Below the pieces are notes generated by a model. That model saw only the letters and a program-made list of their open reading frames with translations, was not told the DNA's origin and ran no database searches. A DNA stretch of 64,000 bases, taken from Kitasatospora phosalacinea. GTDB lineage: Bacteria > Actinomycetota > Actinomycetes > Streptomycetales > Streptomycetaceae. A program made the position numbers and the translations under genes. Of the stretch, positions 23,151-31,690 are shown in pieces; position 1 is the first letter of the stretch; each line of letters opens with the position of its first letter. The stretch is taken from assembly GCF_030268885.1 (NCBI RefSeq), contig NZ_BSSA01000007.1, positions 62,001 to 126,000 of the forward strand. Reading direction: 5' to 3'.

Positions 23151-24161
23151 TCAGCCCTGCGTCTCCTCGCGGCGTCCGGGGGCGGCCGCACCGGGGATGA
23201 CGAGCAGCTTGCCGGTGGTGCGCCGGGCCTCCAGGTCGCTGTGGGCGCGGGCGGCCTCGGACAGTGCGTAGCGGCCCGTCACGGTGACCTCGATCGCCTT
23301 GGAGCGCACCCACTCGAACACATCGGCGGCCCGTCGGAGCAGTTCGGACCGATCGGCGATGAAGTCCCCGAGGCTGGGCCGGACCAGGGTCAGCGAACCG
23401 CCCCGGGCGAGCCGCATCGGATCGAACGGGGGCACGGCGCCGCTTGCCGCACCGAAGAGCACGAGACGGCCGCGGGTCCGCAGGCTGGCGAGGCTCGCAT
23501 CGAAGGTGTGCGCGCCGACGCCGTCGAAGACGACCGGCAGTCCCTGACCGCCGTTGAGCCGCCTCACCTGGGCCGCGAGGTCGTCGACCGCGGAGGAGAG
23601 GATCACCTCGGCGGCCCCGGCACGCTTCGCCAGTTCGGCCTTCGCCGTGGTCGACGTTGTGCCGATCACCCTGCCGCCGAGGTGGGTGACGAGCTGGGTC
23701 AGCAGCAGCCCCATGCCACCGGCGGCCGCGTGCACGAGCACCGTGTCGCCGCCCTGGACCGGGTGGGCGTCCTTGACGAGGTAGTGCGCGGTCATGCCTT
23801 GGAGGAGCACGGCGGCGGCCGTCTCGAAGTCGACGTCGTCGGGCAGCGGCACCAGCCGGGAGGCGTCCACGACGGCCCGCTCGGCGTACGTGCCGGGAAC
23901 CTCCACCCAGCCGACCCGGTCCCCGACCGCGACGTCGGCGACGCCGGGTCCGACGTCGACGACCGTGCCGGCGCCCTCGGTGCCCGGGGTGAAGGGCAGC
24001 GGGAGGCGGTACCGGCCTTCGCGGTGGTAGACGTCGACGAAGTTGACCCCGGATGCGGCGACCTCCACGAGCGCCTCGCCCGGTCCCGGCCGCGGCTGCT
24101 CCACCTCGGCCTCCTGCAGCACCTCGGGACCGCCCACTTGGTGCACCTGTATCGCTCGCAT
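23151..24161 (-). CDS. NADPH:quinone oxidoreductase, zinc-independent MDR family
   Basis: This 336-aa protein of the medium-chain dehydrogenase/reductase superfamily is QOR type. The N-terminal GroES-like half contains [16 protein letters not shown] and [16 protein letters not shown]. The Rossmann half has the cofactor motif [15 protein letters not shown] and [16 protein letters not shown]. It lacks the catalytic zinc Cys/His set, as in quinone oxidoreductases. It probably reduces quinones or enones with NADPH in the cytoplasm. It is transcribed alone; the long CCG-rich gap upstream (24162-24341) separates it from the AI-2E family gene. Confidence 0.9.
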   Translation of the reverse strand: MRAIQVHQVGGPEVLQEAEVEQPRPGPGEALVEVAASGVNFVDVYHREGRYRLPLPFTPGTEGAGTVVDVGPGVADVAVGDRVGWVEVPGTYAERAVVDASRLVPLPDDVDFETAAAVLLQGMTAHYLVKDAHPVQGGDTVLVHAAAGGMGLLLTQLVTHLGGRVIGTTSTTAKAELAKRAGAAEVILSSAVDDLAAQVRRLNGGQGLPVVFDGVGAHTFDASLASLRTRGRLVLFGAASGAVPPFDPMRLARGGSLTLVRPSLGDFIADRSELLRRAADVFEWVRSKAIEVTVTGRYALSEAARAHSDLEARRTTGKLLVIPGAAAPGRREETQG

Positions 24162-24341
24162 GACCCTCCGATGTCGGCTCGTCCCCCCGCCAACCCCGGG
24201 GACGGCGATCCGATTCCCGGTCGGCGGACCAGCCCGCCGCCCCGCCGCCGACCCGCCGCCGACCCGCCACCGGCCCGCCGCCCCGGTCCGAGCAGCGTCA
24301 ACCCCGGCCCCAGCCGGATCGACTGACGCGGCGTCGACCCA

Positions 24342-25376
24342 CTACCAGCGTCGCACCTGCCCGGCGACGCCGACCGCGGCCGCCGTCAGCGGCACCGCCA
24401 GCAGCGTCCCGAGCAGGCCGCCCAGCGAGGCGCCCGCCGAGATCGCCAACAGGACGACGGCCGGGTGCAGTCGGACCGTCCGGCTCTGCACCGCGGGCTG
24501 CAGGATCGCGCCCTCCAGCGCCTGCACGCCCAGCACGATGCCGAACGCCCACAGCGCCTCGCCGAGGCCGCCGTCCGCGAACGCCACCACCACCGCGGTC
24601 AGTCCGGACAGGAACGCGCCCGCGTAGGGCACGTACGCGCCGACGAACACCAGCGCGCCCAGGCCCGGGGCGTGCGGCACGCCGAGCAGGGTCAGGCCGA
24701 GGGCGATGAAGCCCGCGTCGATGGCGGCGATGATCGTGGTGCCGCGCATGAAGCCGGACATCGCCGCGTAGCCCGTCCCGGCCACCCCGAGCACCTTCTC
24801 CTCCTGCCCGGCCGGGGCGGCCCGGCGCAGCGCGGCCACCAGCAGCGCCCGGTCCTTCAGCAGGAAGAACGCCAGCGCCAGGGTCAGCACCCCGCAGGCC
24901 AGCACCTGCGCGGCCAGGCCGACCCCGGTCAGCACCCCGGAGACCACGCCCGCGCCCAGGCTCCGGCCCAACTGCTCCAGGCCGCTCGCCGCGCCGCGCA
25001 CCGCCTGCGCGAACGGGTCGGTGCCGGAGGCCCGGTCCGCGGCCGCCTGCAGCGAGGCGGTCAGGCCGGAGGCCGCGTCCGAGATCAGCTTGACCACCAC
25101 CCACAGCGCCCCGCCGACCACCGCGACCAGCAGCAGGCAGCCGGTGGCCGCCGCCATCGCCCGCGGCAGTCCGCGCGCGGTCAGCCGTCGGCTGACGGGT
25201 TCCACCAGGGCGCTGATCAGCACCGCGATCAGCAGCGGCACCACCGCCGCCCGCAGCAGCACGCACAGCGCGACGACCAGCGCCACCACGGCGGCGGCCA
25301 CCAGCACCGCCGTTCCCCAGCGGGAGGCCGACCGCCAGTCCGCCCCCTTCGCGACAGGTTCCCGCTCGAAGTCCAC
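24342..25376 (-). CDS. AI-2E family transporter (YdiK/TqsA-like)
   Basis: This 344-aa polytopic membrane protein has about seven hydrophobic segments. It has the family motifs LISALVEPVSRRL near the start, LALAFFLLKDRALL, IIAAIDAGFIALGLTLLGVP and GAYVPYAGAFLSG. The frame is open far upstream, but GTG 25376 was chosen because the preceding translation is low-complexity and family members start just before the first segment. The substrate is not predictable; the name does not prove autoinducer transport. It lies downstream of, and on the same strand as, regulator B, with 164 bases between. Confidence 0.85.
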   Translation of the reverse strand: MDFEREPVAKGADWRSASRWGTAVLVAAAVVALVVALCVLLRAAVVPLLIAVLISALVEPVSRRLTARGLPRAMAAATGCLLLVAVVGGALWVVVKLISDAASGLTASLQAAADRASGTDPFAQAVRGAASGLEQLGRSLGAGVVSGVLTGVGLAAQVLACGVLTLALAFFLLKDRALLVAALRRAAPAGQEEKVLGVAGTGYAAMSGFMRGTTIIAAIDAGFIALGLTLLGVPHAPGLGALVFVGAYVPYAGAFLSGLTAVVVAFADGGLGEALWAFGIVLGVQALEGAILQPAVQSRTVRLHPAVVLLAISAGASLGGLLGTLLAVPLTAAAVGVAGQVRRW

Positions 25377-25540
25377 GAGGTCCGCCCTTCCGCCGCACCG
25401 CCGCGCCCGCCGCCCGGTGTGCGCCGAATACTCCCCCGCGGTCACCGCCCCGAGACCGCCCCGACCGGCCGTCCGAACCGAATCACCCGCCCGGCCCACC
25501 CCGGCTGGCGCCCCCGCCCCGGGGCTCCGGCGGGTTGGGG

Positions 25541-26512
25541 TCAGAGCCAGCCGCGTTGGGCGGCCTTGATGCCCGCTTCGAAGCGGCTGCTGGCGTTGAG
25601 GCGTTCCATGATGGAGGCCATGTGGCGGCCGACGGTGCGGGAGGAGAATCCCAGGCGCTGGCCCGCGGCGTCGTCGGTGAGGCCGGAGCCGAGCAGGCGC
25701 AGCAGTTCGCGTTCGGTGGGGGTCAGGCCGGTGGCGGGGTCCTCGGGGGTGGTGGAGCCGAGGGGGACGGCGGTGTTCCACGCCTGGTCGAACAGGTCGG
25801 TCAGGGAGTGCAGGATGCCGGGCTCGGTGACGTACAGGGCGCCCTTGCGGTTGTCCTCGGGGTCGACGGGGACCAGGGCCTCGCGGCGGTCGACGACGAC
25901 GATCCGCTGCGGGACGGTGGGGGAGGTGCGGACCTCGCCGCCCTGGCTGCGCAGCCAGTGGGCGTAGGCGACGGTGTGCGGCTGGTGGCGGGTGGAGTCC
26001 TGGTAGAGGGTGCGGACGGTGATGCCGCGGGCGAGGACCCGGGCGTCGGCGGGGCGGGAGGCGTCGAGGTCCTCGGGGCGCTGGTTGCCGGGTTGGATGC
26101 TGATGACCTCGCGGGTGGTGTCGCGTCCCATGCGTTCGAGGCGGTGCAGGATGGCGTCCATGCCCAGCAGCCGCTCGCCGTGCTCGGAGCGGTGTTCGGC
26201 CCGGTCGGCGACCATGCGGGTGACGGCGGCGCGGGAGGCGGCCAGGGTGGCCTGGCGTTCGGCGAGTTCGGCTTCCTGGCGGGCCAGCAGGTCGGCGAGG
26301 CCGACGGCGGGGTCGACGGCGCGCATCCGGCCGGGGTGTTCGGCGGAGGCGCGCACCAGCATCAGGGTGCCGAGTTCGTCCAGGCTGTCGTGGACCTGGG
26401 TGGCGCTGAGCGCGCAGTGGGCGGCGATCTCGTCGATGCCGTCGGCGGGTCGGTCGAGCAGTGCCCGGTAGACCCGGCCGGCCGTGGCCGTGAGTCCTAG
26501 AGCCTCCAGCAT
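25541..26512 (-). CDS. TrmB/LuxR-type transcriptional regulator (copy B)
   Basis: This 323-aa paralogue of the regulator at 1581-2597 has the same architecture: TrmB-like winged helix (about 1-55, LGLTATAGRVYRALLDRP), a sensor-like middle with TLYQDSTRHQPHTVAYAHWL and LVPVDPEDNRKGAL, and a LuxR HTH (LTPTERELLRLLGSGLTDDAAGQRLGFSSRTVGRHM). The start is ATG 26512. It is divergent from a secreted LGWGG-tailed peptide (26876-27046) and a small protein (27053-27421), repeating the module at 1581-3736. It probably controls this divergent unit. Confidence 0.87.
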   Translation of the reverse strand: MLEALGLTATAGRVYRALLDRPADGIDEIAAHCALSATQVHDSLDELGTLMLVRASAEHPGRMRAVDPAVGLADLLARQEAELAERQATLAASRAAVTRMVADRAEHRSEHGERLLGMDAILHRLERMGRDTTREVISIQPGNQRPEDLDASRPADARVLARGITVRTLYQDSTRHQPHTVAYAHWLRSQGGEVRTSPTVPQRIVVVDRREALVPVDPEDNRKGALYVTEPGILHSLTDLFDQAWNTAVPLGSTTPEDPATGLTPTERELLRLLGSGLTDDAAGQRLGFSSRTVGRHMASIMERLNASSRFEAGIKAAQRGWL

Positions 26513-26875
26513 GGGCCCCCCTCATGTGGTGGTTCGTGGGTGATGTCGTGCGCAGTCGCGTACGAAGCGTCACGCATCCTGGCAGACCGGCGCACTCGAT
26601 CACAAGATCGATTCCGGGGGCTTTGGGGCATCCGCAGACCTATGTCCGGAGGATGGCCGACCCCAATTCTTGGCGCGTTCATGACAGTGCGTCTGGTGTC
26701 GGACAGTCCGGTTGGCGACATCCGGAACCCCTTCCGAGGGGTTCCCGGAACGACGAAAGTAGAGATCGCCGCCAGGGAGAACGACAACCGGGCGGCAACC
26801 GGAGGGGAAGTCAACCGCGGGACTCCTCCACCGGACCGACCACCGATCCCCCGTCACGTCCGAAGGAAGACCACC
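26513..26875. promoter_or_regulatory. Divergent intergenic control region of module B
   Basis: This 363-bp gap is less GC-rich than its surroundings. It holds an inverted repeat GGAACCCC (26724-26731) / GGGGTTCC (26738-26745) with a six-base centre, extending imperfectly outward. TCTGGTG at 26692-26698, near TGACA (26682-26686), recalls part of the repeated element of module A. I see no gene in it. It is expected to hold the promoters of regulator B and of the peptide. Confidence 0.5.
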
Positions 26876-27046
26876 ATGACCAGCACCCGCATCGCCAAGG
26901 CCGCCGCGGTCCTCGCCGTCTCGCTCGGCGCGCTGCTCCTGTCCCCCGCCGCCGCTGCCGCGGCCTCCGCCACCGACACGGCCGCGGTCTCCACCGTCAC
27001 CACCGCTGGTGCCGTCACCACCGACAGCCTCGGCTGGGGCGGCTGA
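26876..27046 (+). CDS. Small secreted peptide with C-terminal LGWGG (copy B)
   Basis: This 56-aa protein has a Sec-type signal peptide (MTSTRIAKAAAVLAVSLGAL, then LLSPAAAAAA, with likely cleavage near residue 30). A short Thr/Ala/Val-rich mature part ends TTDSLGWGG. AAGGAAG lies six bases upstream of the ATG. It parallels the peptide at 3452-3736 in size class, export signal, aromatic Gly-rich C-terminus and a neighbouring TrmB/LuxR regulator. A role as an extracellular signal or as a precursor of one is inferred. The next gene starts six bases after its stop, so the two are co-transcribed. Confidence 0.72.
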   Translation: MTSTRIAKAAAVLAVSLGALLLSPAAAAAASATDTAAVSTVTTAGAVTTDSLGWGG

Positions 27047-27052
27047 CCGCGG

Positions 27053-27421
27053 ATGGACATCGTCTACGCCTCGCTGGGCCGCAAAGAGGCCGCCGGGCCG
27101 GCCCCGGACGGGGAGGCGGCGGAAGTCCTGGCCGCCCTGTGGGCGCACGCCAGACCCACCGACGCCCTCCAGCACATCACCGTCCGCTGCGAGCCGGAAC
27201 GGGTCGACCTGCTCCTCTACCTGCTGACCCGCCCCACCGCCGCTCCGGCTCCCGCTCCGGCCCCCGTTCCTGCCGCCGACCTCCCCGCCCGGGCCCCTTC
27301 CGAGGACACGGCGAAGGACCCGCTGGCCGTCGCACACGACCTGGTCACCCGCAGCCACCAGGCATCGCCGACGCTGCGCTGGCGCTACTACTGGCGGCCG
27401 ATCCCGCCCGCTGCGCGCTGA
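27053..27421 (+). CDS. Small protein of unknown function, 122 aa
   Basis: I recognise no family. The N-terminal part (about 1-62) includes ALWAHARPTDALQHITVRCE and DLLLYLLTRP and looks like a small alpha/beta unit. A Pro/Ala linker (about 63-85) follows, then a helical tail ending in TLRWRYYWRPIPP. It begins six bases after the LGWGG peptide gene and probably shares its transcript. Its position corresponds to that of the 109-aa protein at 2871-3200 in the other module, with weak resemblance (H-x-x-VR and LLT). It could act in processing, transport or sensing of the peptide; nothing proves this. Confidence 0.65.
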   Translation: MDIVYASLGRKEAAGPAPDGEAAEVLAALWAHARPTDALQHITVRCEPERVDLLLYLLTRPTAAPAPAPAPVPAADLPARAPSEDTAKDPLAVAHDLVTRSHQASPTLRWRYYWRPIPPAAR

Positions 27422-27892
27422 CCCCGCGCACTCCCGCCTGCCCCGACTGTCCCGCCGCGCCACGCCATCGACCGCTGCTCCTGCAGGGCAGCCGTCCGCC
27501 GCCGATCCGGCGGCCGCGGCCCCGGGCGCCCCGCCGCTCCTCCCGGCACCGCCCCACCGCTGTACCCCCTGCTGTTCCCGCGGACGGCCCCCTACCGGCC
27601 CGTCCGTGCGTCCTTCGCTCCACCGGTCCGCGCCGCCCCGGCCGCGCGGTGCCCCGCGGCCGCCCACCCGGTGACCCGGCCGCACCCGCAGCACCTTCGA
27701 CACCGATGTGCCGCCCCGCTCCGACGGCCGGCCGCGCCCCGCCGTCCGTCCTCCTGCGACGGCTGCGCCCCCGAACTCCCACGGCCCGCGTGATGCGGCT
27801 GTTCCTGCAGGACAGCCGTACCCGCTCCCGGGCCGACCCGCCGCACCTGCTTCGTCCGACGACGCCTCGGGCCACTCGAAAAGGAATCCGCC
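27422..27892. other. 471-bp non-coding stretch with a 21-bp direct repeat
   Basis: I see no convincing gene. Two 21-bp direct repeats (27475-27495 and 27799-27819) match at 19 positions, and each contains the palindromic CCTGCAGG core. A ribosome site (AAAGGAA) for the next gene lies at its right end. No riboswitch consensus was recognised. It may be a long 5' leader or hold regulator sites. Confidence 0.5.
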
Positions 27893-29668
27893 ATGTCCGC
27901 CAAGACCTCCCGCCTCTCCCGCCTCGTCCTCGCCGCCGCCGTCGCCACCGCCGGCCTGGCCGGCTCCCTCGCCGTCGGCAACTCCGCCCACGCGGTCGGC
28001 ACGTCCTCCGTCAACGGCCAGATCACCCGCAGCGAGGTCCTCGCCCGGGCCCAGTCCTGGGTGGACGAGGGCGTGCCGTACAGCCAGGACGGCTCCCACC
28101 CCTACACCGACAGCAACGGCAGCTACCGCTCGGACTGCTCCGGCTACGTGTCGATGGCCTGGCACCTCGGCTCCAGCCTCACCACCCAGACGCTGCGGAG
28201 CGTCTCCACGCAGCTGAACAGCTTCGACGACCTGAAGCCCGGTGACATGCTGGACCGCTACGACAACGGCAACTACAACATCCACGTGGTGCTGTTCGCC
28301 GGCTGGGCCGACAGCGCGCACACCACCGCGAACGTCTACGCCGAGTCGACCTGGGGCACCACCGCCTCCCGCAAGACGTACTCCCGCTCCTACCTGAACA
28401 GCGCCGACTTCCGCCCGTGGCGGTACAACAACATCGTCGACGGCACCACCGGCAGCTACCCGGACCCGGCGACCCTGCCCACCGGCACGCTGGTGAAGTC
28501 GCCGAACAACCCGGCGGTGAAGCTGATCATCAACGGCGCGGGCCTCGCGGTCGCCGGCTCGGACGTCACCCCGGACGGCTACAACATGGGCGCCGTCGTC
28601 ACCGTCGACGACGCCAAGTTCTGGGCGCTGCCGAGCTCGCTGCCCTCCGGCACCGTGGTCCACGACCAGTCCGGCACCTCCAACAGCCGGTACGTGATCG
28701 TGGGCGGCGCGGCCCTGTCGATCACCGGTGCCGAGTGGACCGCCGACGGCTACAACACCGCCCCGGACATGGGCGTGCCCACCTCCTGGCTGCAGCAGGC
28801 CCTGCAGAACACCCTCCCCGCCGGCATGGTGGTCCACGACCAGTCCGGCACCTCCAACAGCCGGTACGTGATGGTGGGCGGCGCGGCCCTGTCGATCACC
28901 GGTGCCGAGTGGACCGCCGACGGCTACAACACCGCCCCGGACATGGGCGTCCCGGGGGCCTGGCTGCAGACCGCGGCGGCCAAGACCCCGCCGACCGGCA
29001 CCGTACTGATGGACCAGTCCGGCCTCGACAACAACCGCTACGTGATGGTGAACGGCGCGGCCGTGCACATCTCGGGCGCCGAGTGGACCGCCGACGGCTA
29101 CAACACCCAGTCGCTGATGGGCGTCCCGGGCACCTGGCTGGCCGGCTCGGTCAACTCGACCGTCGCCGACGGCACCCTGGTCAAGGGCCGCAGCGGCGCC
29201 GACCCGAGCGTCTACGTGATGGCCAACGGCTCGGCGCTCCCGCTGACCAGCGCCGAGTACACCCAGGTCTTCGCCAGCGCCCCGGTGACCGGCGTGCCGG
29301 AGACCTGGGAGGCCGCCCAGGTCGCCCGCCCCCTCAAGGACGGCACCGTCATCAAGAACGCCTCCGGCGCCGACCCCTCCATCTACGTCATGGCGGGTGG
29401 CAAGGCCGTCCCCCTCACCTACGCCGACTACACCGGCCTCGGCTACGACAAGCAGCCCCTGCGCGGCGTCCCCGGCACCTGGGAGGCCACCGCCGCCGCC
29501 AAGTCCGTCCCCGCCGACGGCACCCTCCTGAAGTCCTCCGACACCACCACCGTCTGGCAGGTCGTCAACGGCGGCAGCAAGAAGGCGGCAGTGGCCGGCA
29601 GCTACAACACCGCCGCCGTGGTCGCGGTGCCCACCGCGCTGACCGCGCAGCTGCCGACCGTCCAGTAA
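27893..29668 (+). CDS. Secreted NlpC/P60-like hydrolase with seven C-terminal repeats
   Basis: This 591-aa protein has a signal peptide (about 1-35, ending NSAHA). A cysteine-hydrolase domain occupies about residues 40-180: RSDCSGYVSMAW with Cys82, and NIHVVLFAGW with His131. Such enzymes cleave peptidoglycan stem peptides. From about residue 190 there are seven repeats of roughly 55-58 residues (pattern G-T-x-V-x-D-Q-S-G ... YVMV-x-G-A ... I-x-G-A-E-W-T-A-D-G-Y-N ... GVP-x-x-W). Repeats 2 and 3 are almost identical at the DNA level. The Rpf-like protein encoded next carries the same repeats, which suggests a common wall- or surface-binding role. AAAGGAA precedes the ATG. Confidence 0.88.
   Translation: MSAKTSRLSRLVLAAAVATAGLAGSLAVGNSAHAVGTSSVNGQITRSEVLARAQSWVDEGVPYSQDGSHPYTDSNGSYRSDCSGYVSMAWHLGSSLTTQTLRSVSTQLNSFDDLKPGDMLDRYDNGNYNIHVVLFAGWADSAHTTANVYAESTWGTTASRKTYSRSYLNSADFRPWRYNNIVDGTTGSYPDPATLPTGTLVKSPNNPAVKLIINGAGLAVAGSDVTPDGYNMGAVVTVDDAKFWALPSSLPSGTVVHDQSGTSNSRYVIVGGAALSITGAEWTADGYNTAPDMGVPTSWLQQALQNTLPAGMVVHDQSGTSNSRYVMVGGAALSITGAEWTADGYNTAPDMGVPGAWLQTAAAKTPPTGTVLMDQSGLDNNRYVMVNGAAVHISGAEWTADGYNTQSLMGVPGTWLAGSVNSTVADGTLVKGRSGADPSVYVMANGSALPLTSAEYTQVFASAPVTGVPETWEAAQVARPLKDGTVIKNASGADPSIYVMAGGKAVPLTYADYTGLGYDKQPLRGVPGTWEATAAAKSVPADGTLLKSSDTTTVWQVVNGGSKKAAVAGSYNTAAVVAVPTALTAQLPTVQ
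28655..28950 (+). repeat. Near-identical tandem repeat units in the NlpC-like gene
   Basis: Positions 28655-28776 and 28829-28950 (unit length 174 bp, 58 codons) differ at one base in 122, changing one Ile to Met. This indicates very recent duplication or gene conversion inside the repeat array. Confidence 0.85.
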
Positions 29669-29676
29669 CCACCGCC

Positions 29677-29719
29677 CGGGGCGGGGCGGGCCCACCGCAC
29701 ACCGGGCTGCCCCGCCCCG
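29677..29719. terminator. Hairpin between NlpC-like and Rpf-like genes
   Basis: An 11-bp G/C stem (29677-29687 with 29709-29719, loop of 21 that can pair further) lies just past the NlpC-like stop. It is a probable terminator or attenuator. Confidence 0.5.
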
Positions 29720-29808
29720 CACCACCGCGCACCCGACCACCACGTCCGACCAGCACGCCGTCCGCGCACCCGATCGCACACCGGCCGCCACCCAGGGGGG
29801 AACCCGCC

Positions 29809-31251
29809 ATGACCGCCAGCACCCGTGCCAAGAAGCCCACCCTCGCCCTCGCCGCCACCGCCCTGCTCGCCCTCGTCGTCCCGCTGGCCGCCGGCGGCCA
29901 GGCGTCCGCCGCCTCGGTCTCCACCTGGGACAAGGTCGCCCAGTGCGAGAGCAGCGGCAACTGGTCGATCAACACCGGCAACGGCTACTACGGCGGCCTC
30001 CAGTTCTCCGAGAGCACCTGGCTCGCCTACGGCGGCGGCCAGTACGCCCAGTACCCCCACCAGGCCACCAAGCAGCAACAGATCCTCACCGCGGAGAAGG
30101 TCCTCGCCGCCCAGGGGCAGAACGCCTGGCCCACCTGCGGCCCGCTCGCCGGCCTGGGCAGCGACCACGCCAACCCCTACCCCGCCACCACCACCTACCC
30201 CGCCCCGTCGTCGCTGCCCAGCGGCACCCTGGTCAAGTCGCCCAACGGCCCCGCCGTCAAGGTGCTGATCGCCGGAGCGGGCCTGGCGGTCGCCGGTTCC
30301 GACGTCACCCCCGACGGCTACAACCTGGGCGCCGTCGTCACCGTCGACGACGCGGCGTTCAACGCCCTGCCCACCGCCCCGCCGGCCGGGACCGTCGTCC
30401 ACGACCAGGCCGGTGGCTCCGCCCGCTACGTGGTCGTCACCGGCGCCGCCCTGCCGATCTCCGGCACCGACTGGACCGCCGACAGCTACAACACCCGCCC
30501 CGACATGGGCGTCCCGACCTCCTGGCTCGCCACCGCCACCGCCGGCACCCTGCCCACCGGCCTGGTGGTGATGGACCAGTCCGGCACCGACAACAACCGC
30601 TACGTCATGGTCGACGGCGCCGCCCTGCACATCTCCGGCACCGAGTGGACCGCCGACGGCTACAACACCCGCACCCTGATGGGCGTCCCGACCGACTGGC
30701 TCAGGACCGCCGCCACCAGGACCCCCTCCAACGGCACCGTGCTGATGGACCAGTCCGGCACCGACAACAACCGCTACGTCATGGCCGGCGGCGCCGCCCT
30801 GCACATCTCCGGCACCGAGTGGACCGCCGACGGCTACAACACCCGCGCCCTGATGGGCGTGCCCGGCGAATGGCTCGCGACGACCGCCGGCCGCCAGGTG
30901 ACCAACGGCTCCGTCGTCAAGGACGCCTCCGGTGCGGACCCGAGCGTCTACGTGATGGCCGGCGGCATGGCCGTCCCCCTCACCTACGCCGACTACACCG
31001 GCCTCGGCTACGACAAGCGCCCCGTCACCCCCGTCCCCGGCACCTGGGAGGCCACCGCCGTCGCCAGGACCGCCCCCGCGGAGGGCACCCTGCTCCTGTC
31101 GCCCGACACCACCACCGTGTGGCAGACCGTCGGCAACGGCAGCAAGAAGGCCCTCGCCGCCACCGACTTCGGCCCGGGCAAGCTCAGCTTCGGCGACGTG
31201 GTCAACGTCCCCACCGCCCTCACCGCCAAGCTCCCCACCGTCACCCAGTAG
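29809..31251 (+). CDS. Resuscitation-promoting factor-like transglycosylase with six repeats
   Basis: This 480-aa secreted protein has a signal peptide (about 1-34). An Rpf-type lysozyme-like domain occupies about residues 35-115 (STWDKVAQCESSGNWSINTG with catalytic Glu47, GGLQFSESTW, and two Cys likely to pair). Rpf enzymes cleave glycan strands and promote germination or outgrowth. From about residue 140 there are six repeats of the same kind as in the preceding gene product, sharing whole blocks such as VAGSDVTPDGYN and PLTYADYTGLGYDK. ATG 29809 was chosen; the ribosome site is GGGGGGAA. Shared repeats and tandem position suggest the two enzymes act at the same wall sites. Confidence 0.9.
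   Translation: MTASTRAKKPTLALAATALLALVVPLAAGGQASAASVSTWDKVAQCESSGNWSINTGNGYYGGLQFSESTWLAYGGGQYAQYPHQATKQQQILTAEKVLAAQGQNAWPTCGPLAGLGSDHANPYPATTTYPAPSSLPSGTLVKSPNGPAVKVLIAGAGLAVAGSDVTPDGYNLGAVVTVDDAAFNALPTAPPAGTVVHDQAGGSARYVVVTGAALPISGTDWTADSYNTRPDMGVPTSWLATATAGTLPTGLVVMDQSGTDNNRYVMVDGAALHISGTEWTADGYNTRTLMGVPTDWLRTAATRTPSNGTVLMDQSGTDNNRYVMAGGAALHISGTEWTADGYNTRALMGVPGEWLATTAGRQVTNGSVVKDASGADPSVYVMAGGMAVPLTYADYTGLGYDKRPVTPVPGTWEATAVARTAPAEGTLLLSPDTTTVWQTVGNGSKKALAATDFGPGKLSFGDVVNVPTALTAKLPTVTQ
30571..30860 (+). repeat. Near-identical tandem repeat units in the Rpf-like gene
   Basis: Positions 30571-30686 and 30745-30860 (offset 174 bp) differ at three bases in 116. The unit length is the same as in the neighbouring NlpC-like gene. 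Confidence 0.8.
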
Positions 31252-31293
31252 CCGACGGTCCCGCACCACCCGGTCGCCACCCGCCCGCAAACG

Positions 31294-31329
31294 CCGCAGG
31301 CCCCCACCCGGACGGGTGGGGGCCTGCGG
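31294..31329. terminator. Strong bidirectional hairpin
   Basis: A 17-bp perfect inverted repeat (31294-31310 with 31313-31329) lies between the Rpf-like gene (plus strand) and the tRNA (minus strand). It can end transcription from both sides. Confidence 0.85.
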
Positions 31330-31338
31330 TCCTGCGCG

Positions 31339-31411
31339 TGCCCCAGACAGGAATCGAACCTGCGACACCGGCTTTAGGAGAGCCGTGCTCTATCCCCTGA
31401 GCTACTGAGGC
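31339..31411 (-). tRNA. tRNA-Arg (anticodon CCU)
   Basis: Read on the minus strand, the 73 bases fold into a cloverleaf. The acceptor stem is GCCTCAG with CTGGGGC plus discriminator A. The D arm has GCTCAGGGGATAGAGC, the anticodon stem CGGCT/AGCCG encloses loop CTCCTAA with anticodon CCT, and the T arm has GGTTCGATTCC. CCA is not encoded. It reads the AGG codon. Confidence 0.95.
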
Positions 31412-31690
31412 GAGGTCCGGCGGACACCGCCGCAGGACCGCTGACAGCGTAGCGGATCGCGCTCCGGGCGCGCTGACCGCTTTCCGCGCCGGGCCCGCGT
31501 CACGGCCGTGACCTGCGAGGACGGGGGCCGCGGGGGCGGTGGGCCGACGCCCCCGCCGGCGCGGGCGATGGTGCGGGCGACCTCGGACCACCGCGTCGGG
31601 TGACCCGGGGCACCCGGTGCGGTGGCCTACGGTGGGGAGGCACGTGCCCGTGCACCGCCCTGGTCAGCCGCTCGTGAAAGGCCCCCATCT

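Noticed and set aside
24230..24300. CCGCCGACC-like short repeats before the quinone oxidoreductase gene
   Set aside because: Imperfect and short, consistent with simple-sequence drift; no CRISPR-like spacing.
27422..27892. c-di-AMP (ydaO-type) riboswitch upstream of the wall-hydrolase genes
   Set aside because: Such riboswitches often precede Rpf/NlpC genes in streptomycetes, but I could not recognise the conserved core in either upstream gap.
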